Of a DNA stretch of 64,000 nt, positions 23,591-34,407 are shown piece after piece. The first letter of the stretch is position 1. Each line of letters opens with the position of its first letter. Position numbers and translations under genes: made by a program. Source of the DNA: Lyophyllum atratum (taxonomy: Eukaryota > Basidiomycota > Agaricomycetes > Agaricales > Lyophyllaceae); the NCBI GenBank assembly GCA_014905825.1, contig JACGCN010000005.1, forward strand, positions 434,001 through 498,000. The letters run 5' to 3'. The notes under the pieces were generated by a model. That model saw only the letters and a program-made list of their open reading frames with translations. It was not told the origin of the DNA and searched no databases.

Positions 23591-26500
23591 TGAAAGATGA
23601 GGGAGAGGGCGTGTACGAAGGGAGTGAGTGAGGTGGAAATGAGCCTTCTATAAAGAGACGCCGCCGAAACAAGAAGCCCATCGGAGCGGGAATGTTGGAA
23701 GGTTCGTGGCATGTGCGTACAACACTGATCGCCGTTGCTTCGAATTATGTCCGTCAATTTGAAACAGTGAGATGCGACGTGGCCACGTCCCGAAACGCGA
23801 TGTGGGATTGTAAAACAGAAAATGCTCCCCGGTCGAGATATAAGTTACTTCACGAACGTTCCAATCCCGTCAGCACGGCTTGAGTGGAGTCCGTTGAAGC
23901 TTTTCCACAGTGGAACTTGGAGGAACTGGAGCCTTGAGCCCAGACTAAAACAGCCGCCGGCCGGATATTGCCGAGGTTGCAGGTACGCCAAAGCTCCCCG
24001 TTGATGTGATGTTTTTCGGTGCCTCTTCGCTCGGCAACGCATTGGAGCTGTTGTCAGCTAGAAGGTGCTCTGCACCGCATCAGGTGTCCACTTAACGAGA
24101 GGAAACGCGTATTGGTTCCGTGAGTGAGATACTAATGGTCAAGAACGAAGGGTCAGAGTAGAGAGTTCTGTCGTTAGTTCTCCAATCTCTACACACGACT
24201 CAGGATGCCTAGCTCACCTCATGTTTTTAATTTAAGAACAACTCAATTACGTGCACGTCCTGCAAGGGCGCGGCGACCCCAACGTGAGAGTCAAGGACTC
24301 AAGAAGTCTCCATGTCTTGCGAGCTCTATGTGTGTTTTCGAGCCTGTGACGACCTCCGACCTGGCTATTGCAAAATATCATGGAAAGATGGTCACCAGCT
24401 CCAAATTCTCCAAGGACGTCTCTAGCTAGCGCTTACGCTGTGAACGTCGAAGCACAAATGCAAGAATAAATGGCAACGTAACGCTCGGGACTGCCAGGAA
24501 TGATCGGGGACTTCCTTTCATGGTGATGTCCTGATCAAAATCAGGTCCTGTGCCATGACTGATGGCCAGTGCTCGGATAACATCGACGGAGCCATGGAAC
24601 GCGCGGAAATGGTATAGAGCATGAGATTATCTGTCGAAAAAGAGGAATAGATGTGCATCAGCCATAAATACGTCATTACCAAACGTGAATTACTTTTGCA
24701 GCAGTTGAAATGATACCTACGGCATAAGTATGACACGGTCAGGATATGGGGACACGATATGTCCACAAGTCAACGGGGAGGGATTGATAGGGATTATAGA
24801 TTCGTTGAAGGCTATGCGCTGTTGACTGTTAAAAGTGGGGTAATGGCCTCAGTAAGTCTGGGCCGTACGCCTGGGAGAATGGTGGCAAGGGCCTGGGTAT
24901 GGTCGCCCGATGTTCTCAGCCAATCTTACCTACTTGATTATAGAGCTTGTACCGGCATCGGTCTACCACTGTATCGGCCCGAGGCTTGACCTAGCTTGGC
25001 TAGGACTAAAAGAGTAGTAGCGCCTCCGAAATTCGATACATGGCAAGGGAACTGATCATCAGCCTGCAGCCGACGATTGACGTATACAGCCCACTGCGTC
25101 CAGCGAGATGGCGCAAGATGCACTGAGAACCTGGGACATCGGGTGATTGAACATCGATCGCTGAACTTTTTAGAAAACGTGAATAATCGTACCGAGCTCT
25201 TACTCGACACAATCGTGGATGGTCAATCCCGATGCGAGCTGGACAATCAGGCTTACGCTGACTTGGTATTCGGCGGGGTTGGGAAGCGAAGACAGGAATA
25301 TAAGGCAGTTGAGTGTCGTGCGTCAATTGACATGGTCGTAAGATCAGGCGCGTGTGAACTTCTTGATTGGAGTGACATTTACAGGAGTCCCCGGCGAGGT
25401 ACAGCGATGGTGGCACGGCTGACAGACGCGCTGAAATTATGTCGGAACCGAGAGAAGGATTTGGATACCAAGGGTGATCCTCCTAGGATGATGGCATAAG
25501 TTAGAGAGGTTCCTGCTGGACCACCTTTAGGACGCACCTCACCGAAAGAGGATGGCGATTTATTTTACAGACTTGAGACTCTGCGAGACTCAGGTTCGCC
25601 CTGCGGCTTAATGATGGTTTAGTAACCTTATGGCGCTTGCTATACTGTAATGATGAGACGTGCTTTGGATGTCATGTGGGGCGAGTATATATTGGATCCT
25701 AGAGAAGGGTTGCTTGAAAGGGTCTGAACCCTGGTGAAGGGTGTGATGAACGGCAGTCTTGAAGCATGTCTTATGGAGGTACCCTTATACACTCCAGAAG
25801 ACTCCAAAGAACAAAGACGATAGAGATGAGCTGCCATCAAGGTAGGTCACGATCAGCTTTTCAAGTTGATTCCGCAAAAACTCACAATAAGAGGTGGTGC
25901 TTGTAAGTGGGCTGAGGTAACCGAACGAGTCATGGCCATTCTCTATCCGTTTCAGTGAAGTATTCAAAGTAAGTTCTCGTCCATCAGTACTCAGTCGCTG
26001 TTTTTGGGTTGACGTTCCGGGCTGAAGTTGACCATGGTTGTCATGGTATAGATAATAGGAGCACGGAGTTTTAAAATTCTGCTCACGAAATTGATTGTCG
26101 TCTATTGTGGCAGTCGACTGCAAGGTCATGGGTTTCTTCAGATTGTGTCTGTCAATCCTCAAGCTTCAAGGCTCGGGATACAAGTACCACTAGCAGACAC
26201 TTCGGAACGCTAGGCATATGATCAGCTTTGTCGTCTGAAAAGATGTCTGGATCAGGAGCCGAGGCTTGAGTTGTAAGCCTTTTTTCTTATTCTATTTTGA
26301 GTATGCGTCACTCAGTGGACACAAGTTTTGCTTCCGAGCCATTGTCTAGGATCCAAAGGCCAATTGAATGACTGGTTCCATTCACGCGGTCAATGTCCAG
26401 CGGTGATTATCAACCTGTCTCTGAAGTCATCTCCTTCAGAACTGTGTACACTCCCGCCCATTCGATGAAATGTTCATTCCGACGCCAATGCGATGCTGCC

Positions 26501-27837
26501 ATGTGTGCGCCGCCGTTGAAACCATCGATGCGAATACTACGCCGAGCGGCTTTCATGAAAGGTGGTCAGATGGAGCCTCATGTTCTGAACTAGCTTTCTG
26601 GTAAGGTTATGGGCGTGTCTTGGTCTTCTCATTATGTGGAGATTCTTAAGGCCAGGCCTCCAGAACACAGCATCATGCGAGTTTGCGAGTGGTTTCTAAT
26701 TCCAAATGTACGCTTGCAGACGATCGTAGGCTTGTTATCGATATGAGTCCACCCACATGTTCACAATTTGGTGGAAGACAGTGGTTGTGTGTTCGGGCCG
26801 AATCTATCTATCGAAATTTGCCCGACGCATCGTGAGGACATATGTTGTTTGATAACACGACCTCCCAGCTCCAGTTGGGTGAACGGGCGTTATGACTTGT
26901 AACGGGGCTATCTTATCTCCTGCATCTTGCTTCCACTAATCTCGTCTTTGGCAGGTCCAGAAGTATCCTCATCGGATTGCGACTTATCGACATCGCATAC
27001 CTCGGTTTTGTACTCGCATGACCTGCCGACTGCGCCCCGGGATGCGTCTGCTGACGACTTATTGCACCTCACGTTATACATCATGATAGCCTCCGTATCC
27101 GCGATCATGTACGCTTCGTTTTGATTAGGCCCATCGGACAGCAGGCAAAATTGCGGAACGCGCACCTCGTCGATCGCCGCACAACGTGGATGATTACCTT
27201 TCCTCATCGCATGCTTTCTGGTTAATTGACAAGCCCAGGAACCTCCGTATGTTTAGGTTCCCATCGATGAGCCCTTAATGCCAGCCTTGAAACACCAATA
27301 CCATTATAGCCTCCCCCACGCTATACGGCTATCTCCCTTATCCTGACTTCTCACAGCGCCTATTTCTGCCTCGAAGATCACCTGGCCTGCAGTCTATTAT
27401 AGTCCTCCCGTATATGGTGGATGTGCGGTCACTGCGTGTGCGCTCATCTATAATTCATCACACATCATGATAATTCATGTTCTTGGCTTTCCTTGGACAA
27501 TCTTCGGTATCTTTCTATATCTTCTATAGCCTGCTTTCCCCAGACTGAACTGCTCCGGCCGGCCATGTAACGCTGTCTGTTGTCACTCGACACCGATAAT
27601 AAGAATCCATTTTCTGTCCCGGACTCTGATCCATCCATTGTTCATTAACTTTACCGTTTTAAGTTTCCATTCACGCGGTAATCTTGTCTCGTCTCCTTGA
27701 AGGCTTCTGAAGGTTCGCAACCCAGGTGTTGGGCGACTATTCCAGTGTTTGACGTTATTATATTCGGAAGGTGACAGGTTGACCTGATCCTGATCAACAA
27801 CGTTGCTCCATATCTCTGAATTTTCGTGCCCGCCACC
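23591..27837. other. 4.2 kb gene-poor region, possible decayed ankyrin-type gene
   Basis: No confident gene. The longest frame (25077-25499, plus, 140 residues) has no known motif. On the minus strand near 24440-24690 a frame reads HFRAFHGSVDVIRALAISHG, which resembles an ankyrin repeat, and 26393-26593 reads GAHMAASHWRRNEHFIEWAG, also repeat-like; 25785-26162 and 26908-27207 are open but unrecognised. These scattered pieces could be exons of one rapidly evolving or decayed gene. I could not join them in one frame. Confidence 0.3.
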
Positions 27838-28305
27838 ATGCCATCCTCAGCTCTCCCTTTGAACGTGGTCGCGCCCCTCAAAATCAGATGCAGATAAGGA
27901 CAGGACGCCCACGCCATCTTTCAAGCAACCGAGTGCATCTAAGCCATCCGCCCTAGCTCCAGCCGACATTTCGAGCCCACATGAACTGACTGCATTCGTA
28001 AATTCCAACGAAATATTCATCTCAACGTGAAGGATGCTAACTTCAACCAGGTGGAAAGTCTGCTGGAGCAACTTGACACGAAATTTGACGAAATGTCGTC
28101 ACAAATTTTGGACCGAAGTGCGTCTCTGTAGTCTCGTTCAGATGTTCATATTTCTGACGAGTTAACAGTGTCACAGATGTCGACGCGGGTTGACGCTCTT
28201 GAAGCATCAATACAAGACATCATAAACGGCGACATGAGCGTGCCACAGTCCCCGTCACCAAATTCAGCAACGCCCGCCATTCGTAGAAGTGACAACGCAC
28301 TATAG
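27838..28305 (+). CDS. HSBP1: Heat shock factor-binding protein 1 homologue
   Basis: Small coiled-coil protein; in animals it forms oligomers that bind the trimerisation region of heat shock factor and dampen its activity. The conserved core joins across two introns: ADISSPHELTAF, VESLLEQLDTKFDEMSSQIL and DRMSQMSTRVDALEASIQDI, followed by INGD and a Ser/Pro-rich tail ending SDNAL (TAG 28303-28305). Leucines and isoleucines recur at heptad spacing. The start at 27838 sits in a good context (CGCCACCATG) and needs a first intron of about 64 bases (donor GTGGTC near 27865) to reach the core in frame; that first junction is the least certain part. Total length near 100 residues fits the family. 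Confidence 0.8.
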
Positions 28306-28920
28306 CATCTTGGAGGGTAGCAGCACCGAGGAGCCACACGGAAAGATTTCATTGGAACATGTACGCCTTGCTTCGTTTTATCGGAAATATCGCGTGGCTA
28401 ACTGGCGTTACAGAAATGTATTAATGGTGTACACTACATCCGCAACTTGGAACACTGTAACTTCAGGATGGCATGTTCAACCACGGCTTGCCCTATCACG
28501 ACCTCGCGCTTCTGTATTCTCGCATTGCGATCCATGAACACCGTCACACAGGCAGCGGGAAGACACGGAGCATTGGATCAAAACAACCCTATTTGATGGA
28601 TTATTCGCCGAGTTTGGAATCCCATGCATTCCCTGTCTTGGAAGGTTGGAGGTTTCTGGACCACGCCCCTGTATTCTTTCACCTCGCACGCGAAATATGT
28701 ATCCACCCCTCCAATGAATGTTTTATTATTCGCAGTGGCGACGGGTGTTCATATGCATTCCACCTTGCGACCAGCTCCACTCATGAAAAATATGGCTCGT
28801 ATTGATACTAACCCATCTCCAAGACCCAACCCAGTGAAACTACACCATATGCTCCTTTGACGTCAATGATGTGCGGATAAATAAAGTCTAACAGCTTTAG
28901 TTTATGATATTTAACAGGTC
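28306..28920. other. Convergent intergenic region
   Basis: Lies between the 3' ends of HSBP1 and the following minus-strand gene. A 110-residue open frame at 28473-28805 (plus) has no recognisable features and is not called. Confidence 0.4.
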
Positions 28921-30339
28921 TCATGATCTTGAACTCTCAATGGCAGCCACTGTATGATGTCCGTGGGTAGTCGGCGCGCCTTCATTGGAATCTGCCGCGT
29001 GAGTCGCCTTCAAACGACCCTCCAGCTCCAAACAATGATGCACCAGTTTCAGAAATTGCGCTCCTTCAATCTCCAGCACCTCTAAGAGTCGAAAGTCGTT
29101 GAATGGTAGCTGATATTCTAGGCCATCACAAAAATCTCGGATGTTGGCGATGTGCTGGCGCATACGGTTTTGATACGCCTCTTCGGTAAGCGCTGGCGAA
29201 GCCTTGGGTGTTGAGGGAGGAAGATATTCTCCGCCCAGCTCATGCATCGCGTGGTCGGGATCTCGAGGTGTGTCGAAGGCTCCTCCGTCGTCTTCGTCCG
29301 AGACCCTGTCCGATCCGTCGTCAGAGGTGTCGCTCTGTGAAGAACCCTCCTGAGGTGTAGGGCGACAAGGCGGAGGAAGGGCAGGGGATGGAAAGTGACC
29401 TGGGCCATCCTTCGAGGGAATTTCCATCTTCTCCCATATCGACTGGGTCATTTCTGGAGGCAGAGTATGGTCGTAATAAGCCTCGTGTGGAAAGTGGTGG
29501 TGCATCCGAACGACTACAAAGGCGGTATCTGGATGTCCTTCGTCTCTGGAGGAGATCAAGAGACCACTACGACATGGGTAGCGAGCTTTAGCCAGGACCA
29601 CGCCATTGCTCGAGGTCCGCTGTGTCTGCGAAATTTTGGATGGCTTTGTTTTGTGACCCTCGTCCTGGCGAGCACCACAGTCTCGTCTTATGTCCAGTCT
29701 TTCGTACGCGGGTGATCTTAACGCTGTATAACGAACTTGTTCAAGTGAATGTCATGGCGAGTAAGTAGGAAGGCGCGTACGTGAATCTGTATCCCGTAGC
29801 TTTCCAAATTTCGTGGGTGACTGTTTGTATCCGCTGCTTGTGGGTTACACTGTCATTATGTGTGCGATAGCTGGCAGCAAAGTTGATGTCGTGGCTCTCC
29901 TTGAAACAGTCTCGAAGTGCTTTCATGAGCTCGTCCCTGTTATCGAAAGCTATTATTCGCTGTTCCAGGTTATCAGCTGGGGAAAGCTCTTTTTTTCGTG
30001 CTTAGGTACGTACATCCTTCGCGATTGCGCAATCATTTTCCTGTAAGGAAAGTCTTGTAAATACGACGCGAGAAGGAGTAGGTACATGACGCATACGGGC
30101 TTCGCGGCATAATCTAACTCGTTCTGGGCGGCCCTCTGCAAAACCTTCTCAAAATTATTGAACCTTACACCTGGTCTGGAAGTTGTATCGCGTTTTCGTT
30201 TCGAACTTGATGATGATGATCCTGCGAGTGGCGTAGCATGATGGTGGGGAGCTGGTCCCCCGAAAATTGGAGGAAGAACAATTTTGTTGGGATCAAAACG
30301 GATATACATCCCTTTTGTGTTGCCGGTCGAGTCCATCAC
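28921..30339 (-). CDS. Zinc-finger-like (WRKY/GCM/FLYWCH-type) nuclear protein, apparently frameshifted
   Basis: The N-terminal exon from ATG 30339 contains FDPNKIVLPPIFGGPAP, a serine run and the basic cluster KRKRD, a likely nuclear signal. Next come FPQLITWNSE, RDELMKALRDCF and VTHEIWKATGYRFT, then after an intron VKITRVRKTGHKTRLWC. The last exon holds HKTKPSK, YPCRSGLLISSRD and the HHH cluster: from that cysteine, 23 residues precede an H-x-H. This Cys...Cys-x23-H-x-H layout is what WRKY/GCM/FLYWCH-type fingers linked to MULE transposases have, and similar unnamed proteins are frequent in basidiomycetes; the assignment is inference. The C-terminal part is acidic and Ser/Pro-rich. The frame entering from the intron does not continue into the last exon: a one-base shift near 29668 is required, so this may be a pseudogene or carry a sequence error. 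Confidence 0.6.
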
Positions 30340-30819
30340 TCCCCGATACGTGCGAGGATAGGCCGTTGTGGTCTCTTATGCGATGAAAAGCCGAAGATGA
30401 GGGAAATGGATGCGAGGAGCGCCTGCTGAAGGCAATGAATGTGCAAAGGGGGTCAATCACCCTCAGGAACCAGGGCATCTCGATCACGTAATCTGCATTA
30501 CTGGAAATAAAAAATAGTCAGGGAACTTCGCAGATTACGTGTTTCTGCAGCTACGACTAGAGAAATTCTGATGGGGCTGGAATCAAACGCGGTGTAGAGA
30601 GTTTGCGCCACGTTTGGAACGACACGACGCGCCGTCTCGACCTATACTATGAAATACTATGACTTCACGTTGGATAATATTTTTTGAAGAAAAACAATAC
30701 TTAGATCATGTGACTACTTTCATGGTCCGCTTCGGTACTTGCGACCCCCACTGGGTCATCCCAACTGGGCCAACCCCATCCCACTGTGTCGCGCTCCCTA
30801 CAATCTGTGCTACACCAGC
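30340..30819. other. Divergent intergenic region
   Basis: Upstream space shared by the zinc-finger-like gene (leftward) and the aquaporin (rightward). No gene seen. Confidence 0.4.
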
Positions 30820-31956
30820 ATGGACACTACAACGCTTTTCTTGAACATCTCTGAAGACCTCATGGCGGCGCTACTGGAGTTCGTTGGCACAGCGTTTTTT
30901 CTAGTTCTTGGCCTCGGTGGGATTCAAGCAGCAACAGCAGAGAATCAAGCAGGTGCACGAACTGGCCTCGGACTGTCCAACAAGTTCTGTACATATCGAC
31001 CTGTATGGGATTTAGCCTTCTAGTCTCGGCGTGGCTGTTTTTTCGCATCACTGGTGGCCTCTTCAATCCCAACGTATCTCTGGCTCTGCTGTTAGTTGGC
31101 GTCATCAAGCCTGTCCGATTTGTGCTCTATTGCATCGCTCAACTGCTAGGCGCAATTGCTGGTTCTGCTCTTCTACTCGCCCTTACGTCTGGAAAAGAGT
31201 CTCTCAGTAAAGTACGTCCTAACTTGATCTTCATCGGCTCACTAGGTTGACTCCGCGGTTCAGCACATACCTTCGGGATGGAACTAGTATTACTCAAGGC
31301 ATCTTTATAGAAATGTTCATTACGTCGGCCCTCGTTCTATCGGTTCTCATGCTAGCTGCTGAGAAGCATCAAGCCACGGCGTTTGCTCCTGTAACCTATT
31401 CATAGCTTCTTCTGTTCGTATCACCATGGCTAACTGCCTCTTGAGTTAGGTCGGCATTGGTCTCACTCTCTTCTCGTGTCACTTGTAGGTAACTCTACTC
31501 CTTTCTGTGAATGAGAGGCGTTAACCGTTCGGTCTAGGTTTGCTGTATACTATACGGGCGCGTCGATGAACACCGCTCGATCCTTCGGACCAGCGGTGAT
31601 TAGCAGATTTTCAACCCCAAACCACTGGGTGGTATGTTCATTACCATTTTAATCCGACACACCTATGACACTCTGTGTAGTATTGGGTCGGACCCATGCT
31701 TGGCTCCCTTCTTGGTTCTGCATTTTATGCCACAATTAAGCAGTACGAGCAACGTTCTTAATCATCTCTACCTTACTCACCCGTATGTATGAGCAGCTAC
31801 CACTACTGGACACTTAACCCAGATCAAGACGCGACCGTCGTTCAAGATCTCGTGGAGAAATTGGAAAGCAGCCCTGTCGGTGATCCCGGAAGCAGCGTCG
31901 AGACCGTCAACGAGGTCCAACACCAGCTCCTGCCGAAGGTCGAAAGTCATGTGTGA
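30820..31956 (+). CDS. Aquaporin (MIP family water/solute channel)
   Basis: Membrane channel with six expected membrane segments. ATG 30820 gives [20 protein letters not shown], then [15 protein letters not shown]. After a short intron, [20 protein letters not shown] leads into the first pore loop [16 protein letters not shown] (NPN in place of NPA). An intron with donor GTCTGG (about 31190-31246) is needed to continue in frame into [18 protein letters not shown]. Two further introns join [11 protein letters not shown] and [20 protein letters not shown], the second pore loop (NTA in place of NPA, followed by the conserved Arg). The C-terminus reads [32 protein letters not shown] and VESHV, TGA at 31954-31956. 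The altered half-motifs occur in some fungal orthodox-type aquaporins. The gene appears intact. Confidence 0.87.
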
Positions 31957-32618
31957 CATACTGTGGGCGAAATCTCGTGTCCTTTTGTTCGGGTGTCGTC
32001 TTCTCATGTAAGGATTATTGTACCTGTACGTCTGGATTCCGTGACTGTTGAATTTTCGTGGGTTAAAAGGCAGTCACGTGTGTATGCTAGCATGGGCTAT
32101 GGGACAGTTGTGCGGGCCGGCCGCTTCGTTTCCATTCCTCCGTCATAACGCCAGTCGCCGCGGCGTCGCTATATTTGGCATGCAGCTTGTTTCTGCCTCT
32201 AGTTTTGCGCTTCGGACTCACCGAGCCACGCGTTCTGGGCTACGGGGAAGCACATCTAATTGTCACAGCGCGAGCAGAGTTTGGGCAGACGCACGCCAAA
32301 ATGTCCTCTTGAGCCGTCATGGCTGCTGTTGATCACACGGATCCAGATCGCGACCAGCTGCGAGCTTCTTTTCCTATCAATGCTCCTGTATGAACGGTTC
32401 CATGTCAGGGGGCGACGTCTTGTCTCCTACTCAATCTCGTTTGGTTGGCTGGCGCAACGCCCATTCAACCCACCTATTCATCATTTCGCATGCTCACAAC
32501 TAGACATTAATTGTCCGCCGGTACGTTTTAGGATACATCTATGTATCATATGGTCGCTGTTCCGCGCGCCCGTTTCTCAAGCCAGGACGTCTTTGTCGTA
32601 ATGCTTGGAGAGCTAAGC
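31957..32618. other. Intergenic, no gene seen
   Basis: Short open frames only, none conserved. It forms the 3' flank of the aquaporin and the upstream region of the GH17-like gene. Confidence 0.4.
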
Positions 32619-32626
32619 TATATAAG
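32619..32626 (+). promoter_or_regulatory. TATA box of the GH17-like gene
   Basis: TATATAAG lies about 64 bases before the ATG at 32690, a normal distance for a fungal core promoter. Confidence 0.5.
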
Positions 32627-32689
32627 CCTCCTTGTTCCTTAGGGAATACACCAGAAAGGAGTCGCTCATTTCCTTTTCCCTCTTCCAAG

Positions 32690-34147
32690 ATGAGGTTCTT
32701 CACTGCGGCATCCTTGTCTGCACTTGCGCTGGTTGGGGTCAACGCGCACCCACTGGAGCCCACGCCCACGGTTGAGCTCGACGCGCGTCGTCCGGCGGCC
32801 ATCGCACCTCCTAACTGCTTCCCTGCTATTGGCTTCACCATGCCCAGCGCCGTGCCTTCCTCACTCACCAACTGGTGGTGTGACACGAGCACCGAGTACG
32901 CCTTTGTTGGGTTCAGCTACGAAGTCACTGAATGTACGTATCCCCATATCCATCCCACTTGCAGTAGTTAATTAATATTACTTTTGATTCATAGGTCAGA
33001 GCCTTACGAAGCTCAGAAGCGAGTTCTTGGACATTCGCACGAGATTCAAGGGGCGCTATGTTCGTCTCTATGGCTTTTGCGATCGCACAGGTTTCTAGTA
33101 AGTAGTTGGCGCTCGGTTGGTTCTGTTAGCACTTCACTGATATTGCTCTCGTCTAGTAATGATATCATTGATGCTGCGTGGCGAGCGGGCGTCGGTGTTC
33201 AAGCGCTTATTTGGGCAAGTCCAGTCTAATCGGCAACCAAATCCCAGAAGTAGCTTGCTTACTATCATATAGTTTGGCTTTGACGGCACCTGATGAATGG
33301 ATCGGACGCCGAGATAAACTCTTCGGCATACTTCACTCAAATCCCAAAGCGAAGTTCGTGACTCGTGTGCTGCAGTTTGGGTCTGAGCCGCTGTTCGACT
33401 GGGTCTTGGACCCCTTTGATCTCATTGCACAAGTGAATGCAGCCAAGAAGAACTTATCCAGCCTAGCGATCCCCGTTACTGTCAGCGATTTGGCATATTC
33501 CTTCAAAGAGGTACGTATCCGGCTAGGAGGTCCATATTGTGTTTTTGAACGTTCGCATTTCCAGCTACATGCCAGTGACGGTGGACCGGCCGTCCTCCAA
33601 GCCATTGATTACATCGATGCCCATATCCTGCCCTTTTTCTCCCAACAGGCATCGATAGGTTAGTTTGTGCCCTATTTTGTCGGACCACTCCTTACTCGTA
33701 TACTTTTCAGCGAATAACTCGTGGCCCATTGTTAAAACCGATCTCGATTACTTCATCTCCCAAGCGAACGGCAAGAAGATTTGGTTCAGCCAGGCAAGTC
33801 GTCATTTTCGGCGCTCCCCTTCCGCTTTCACTAATTCTCACCAAAGAACGGCTGGCCTTCCAAAACTTCTTCCGGCGTACAACCTAATAGCCCGAGTGCT
33901 GTCGCGAATCTCCAAAATGAGAAGGTCAGTCCCGTTTATCAGTTTTCCCGGCGCTTGGTTTAATTACTCCATTAACTAGGACTATTTCAATATGCTGAAC
34001 AATCGCTGCGCGGATCTGAAAGCAGTCCCTGGTGGTGGCGTGGGATGGTTTGCGCACATCTACTCCGAAACCCAGGAACCTGGCTATGGAATTTTGAATG
34101 CGGATGGATCGCTCAAGATCCCATTCTCTCCGAGAACATCTTGTTAA
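32690..34147 (+). CDS. GH17 beta-1,3-glucanase-like secreted protein with an apparent frameshift
   Basis: Wall-glucan hydrolase family protein. The signal peptide is MRFFTAASLSALALVGVNA. Exons join as PPNCFPAIGFTMPS, SLTNWWCDTSTEYAFVGFSY, RFKGRYVRLYGFCDRTGF, NDIIDAAWRAGVGVQALIW and, after a GC...AG intron (33215-33272), FGFDGT. There the frame meets TGA at 33291-33293; reading resumes one base later with DEWIGRRDKLF. Downstream: FVTRVLQFGSEPLFDW (the GSEP glutamate fits the acid/base), SLAIPVTVSDLAYSF, then a second GC...AG intron (33794-33846) joins FSQ to NGWPSKTSSGVQPNSP. The glutamate nucleophile normally two residues before GWP is glutamine here. The C-terminus GGGVGWFAHIYSETQEPGYG to PRTSC is intact (TAA 34145-34147). 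It may be a pseudogene or a sequence error; the glutamine raises doubt about hydrolysis even if read through. Confidence 0.78.
33215..33272 (+). other. GC...AG intron
   Basis: Donor GCAAGT, acceptor ATATAG. Removing it joins GVQALIW to FGFDGT, as expected for the GH17 fold. Confidence 0.6.
33794..33846 (+). other. GC...AG intron
   Basis: Donor GCAAGT directly after the CAG codon, acceptor CAAAG. Removing it joins KKIWFSQ to NGWPSKTSS in frame. Confidence 0.6.
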
Positions 34148-34407
34148 TTATATTTCACTGGGTCTTTTCGCATTACATTCATACCCGTAGCTTTCTCCGG
34201 TTCAACATCCAATCAACATCATCGCTCTGTATCTGTCTCGTAGCTAACAATTTCACTATGTATTTGATAAGTTTATCCCGAGTTTATCCTGGTTTATCGT
34301 GCAGTCCATTATCCTTGTATCGACCCTGCAGCGAGCGGGCCGGCAACCGATTTGGTTTGCTCATGAAGCGTCTGCCAAACAGTGTGCCTCTCTGCCCACC
34401 ACCACCG

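Noticed and set aside
30820..31956. Frameshift in the aquaporin near 31200
   Set aside because: The donor GTACGT at 31212 leaves the frame broken, but an earlier donor GTCTGG gives a continuous reading into the [12 protein letters not shown] block, so no frameshift is needed.
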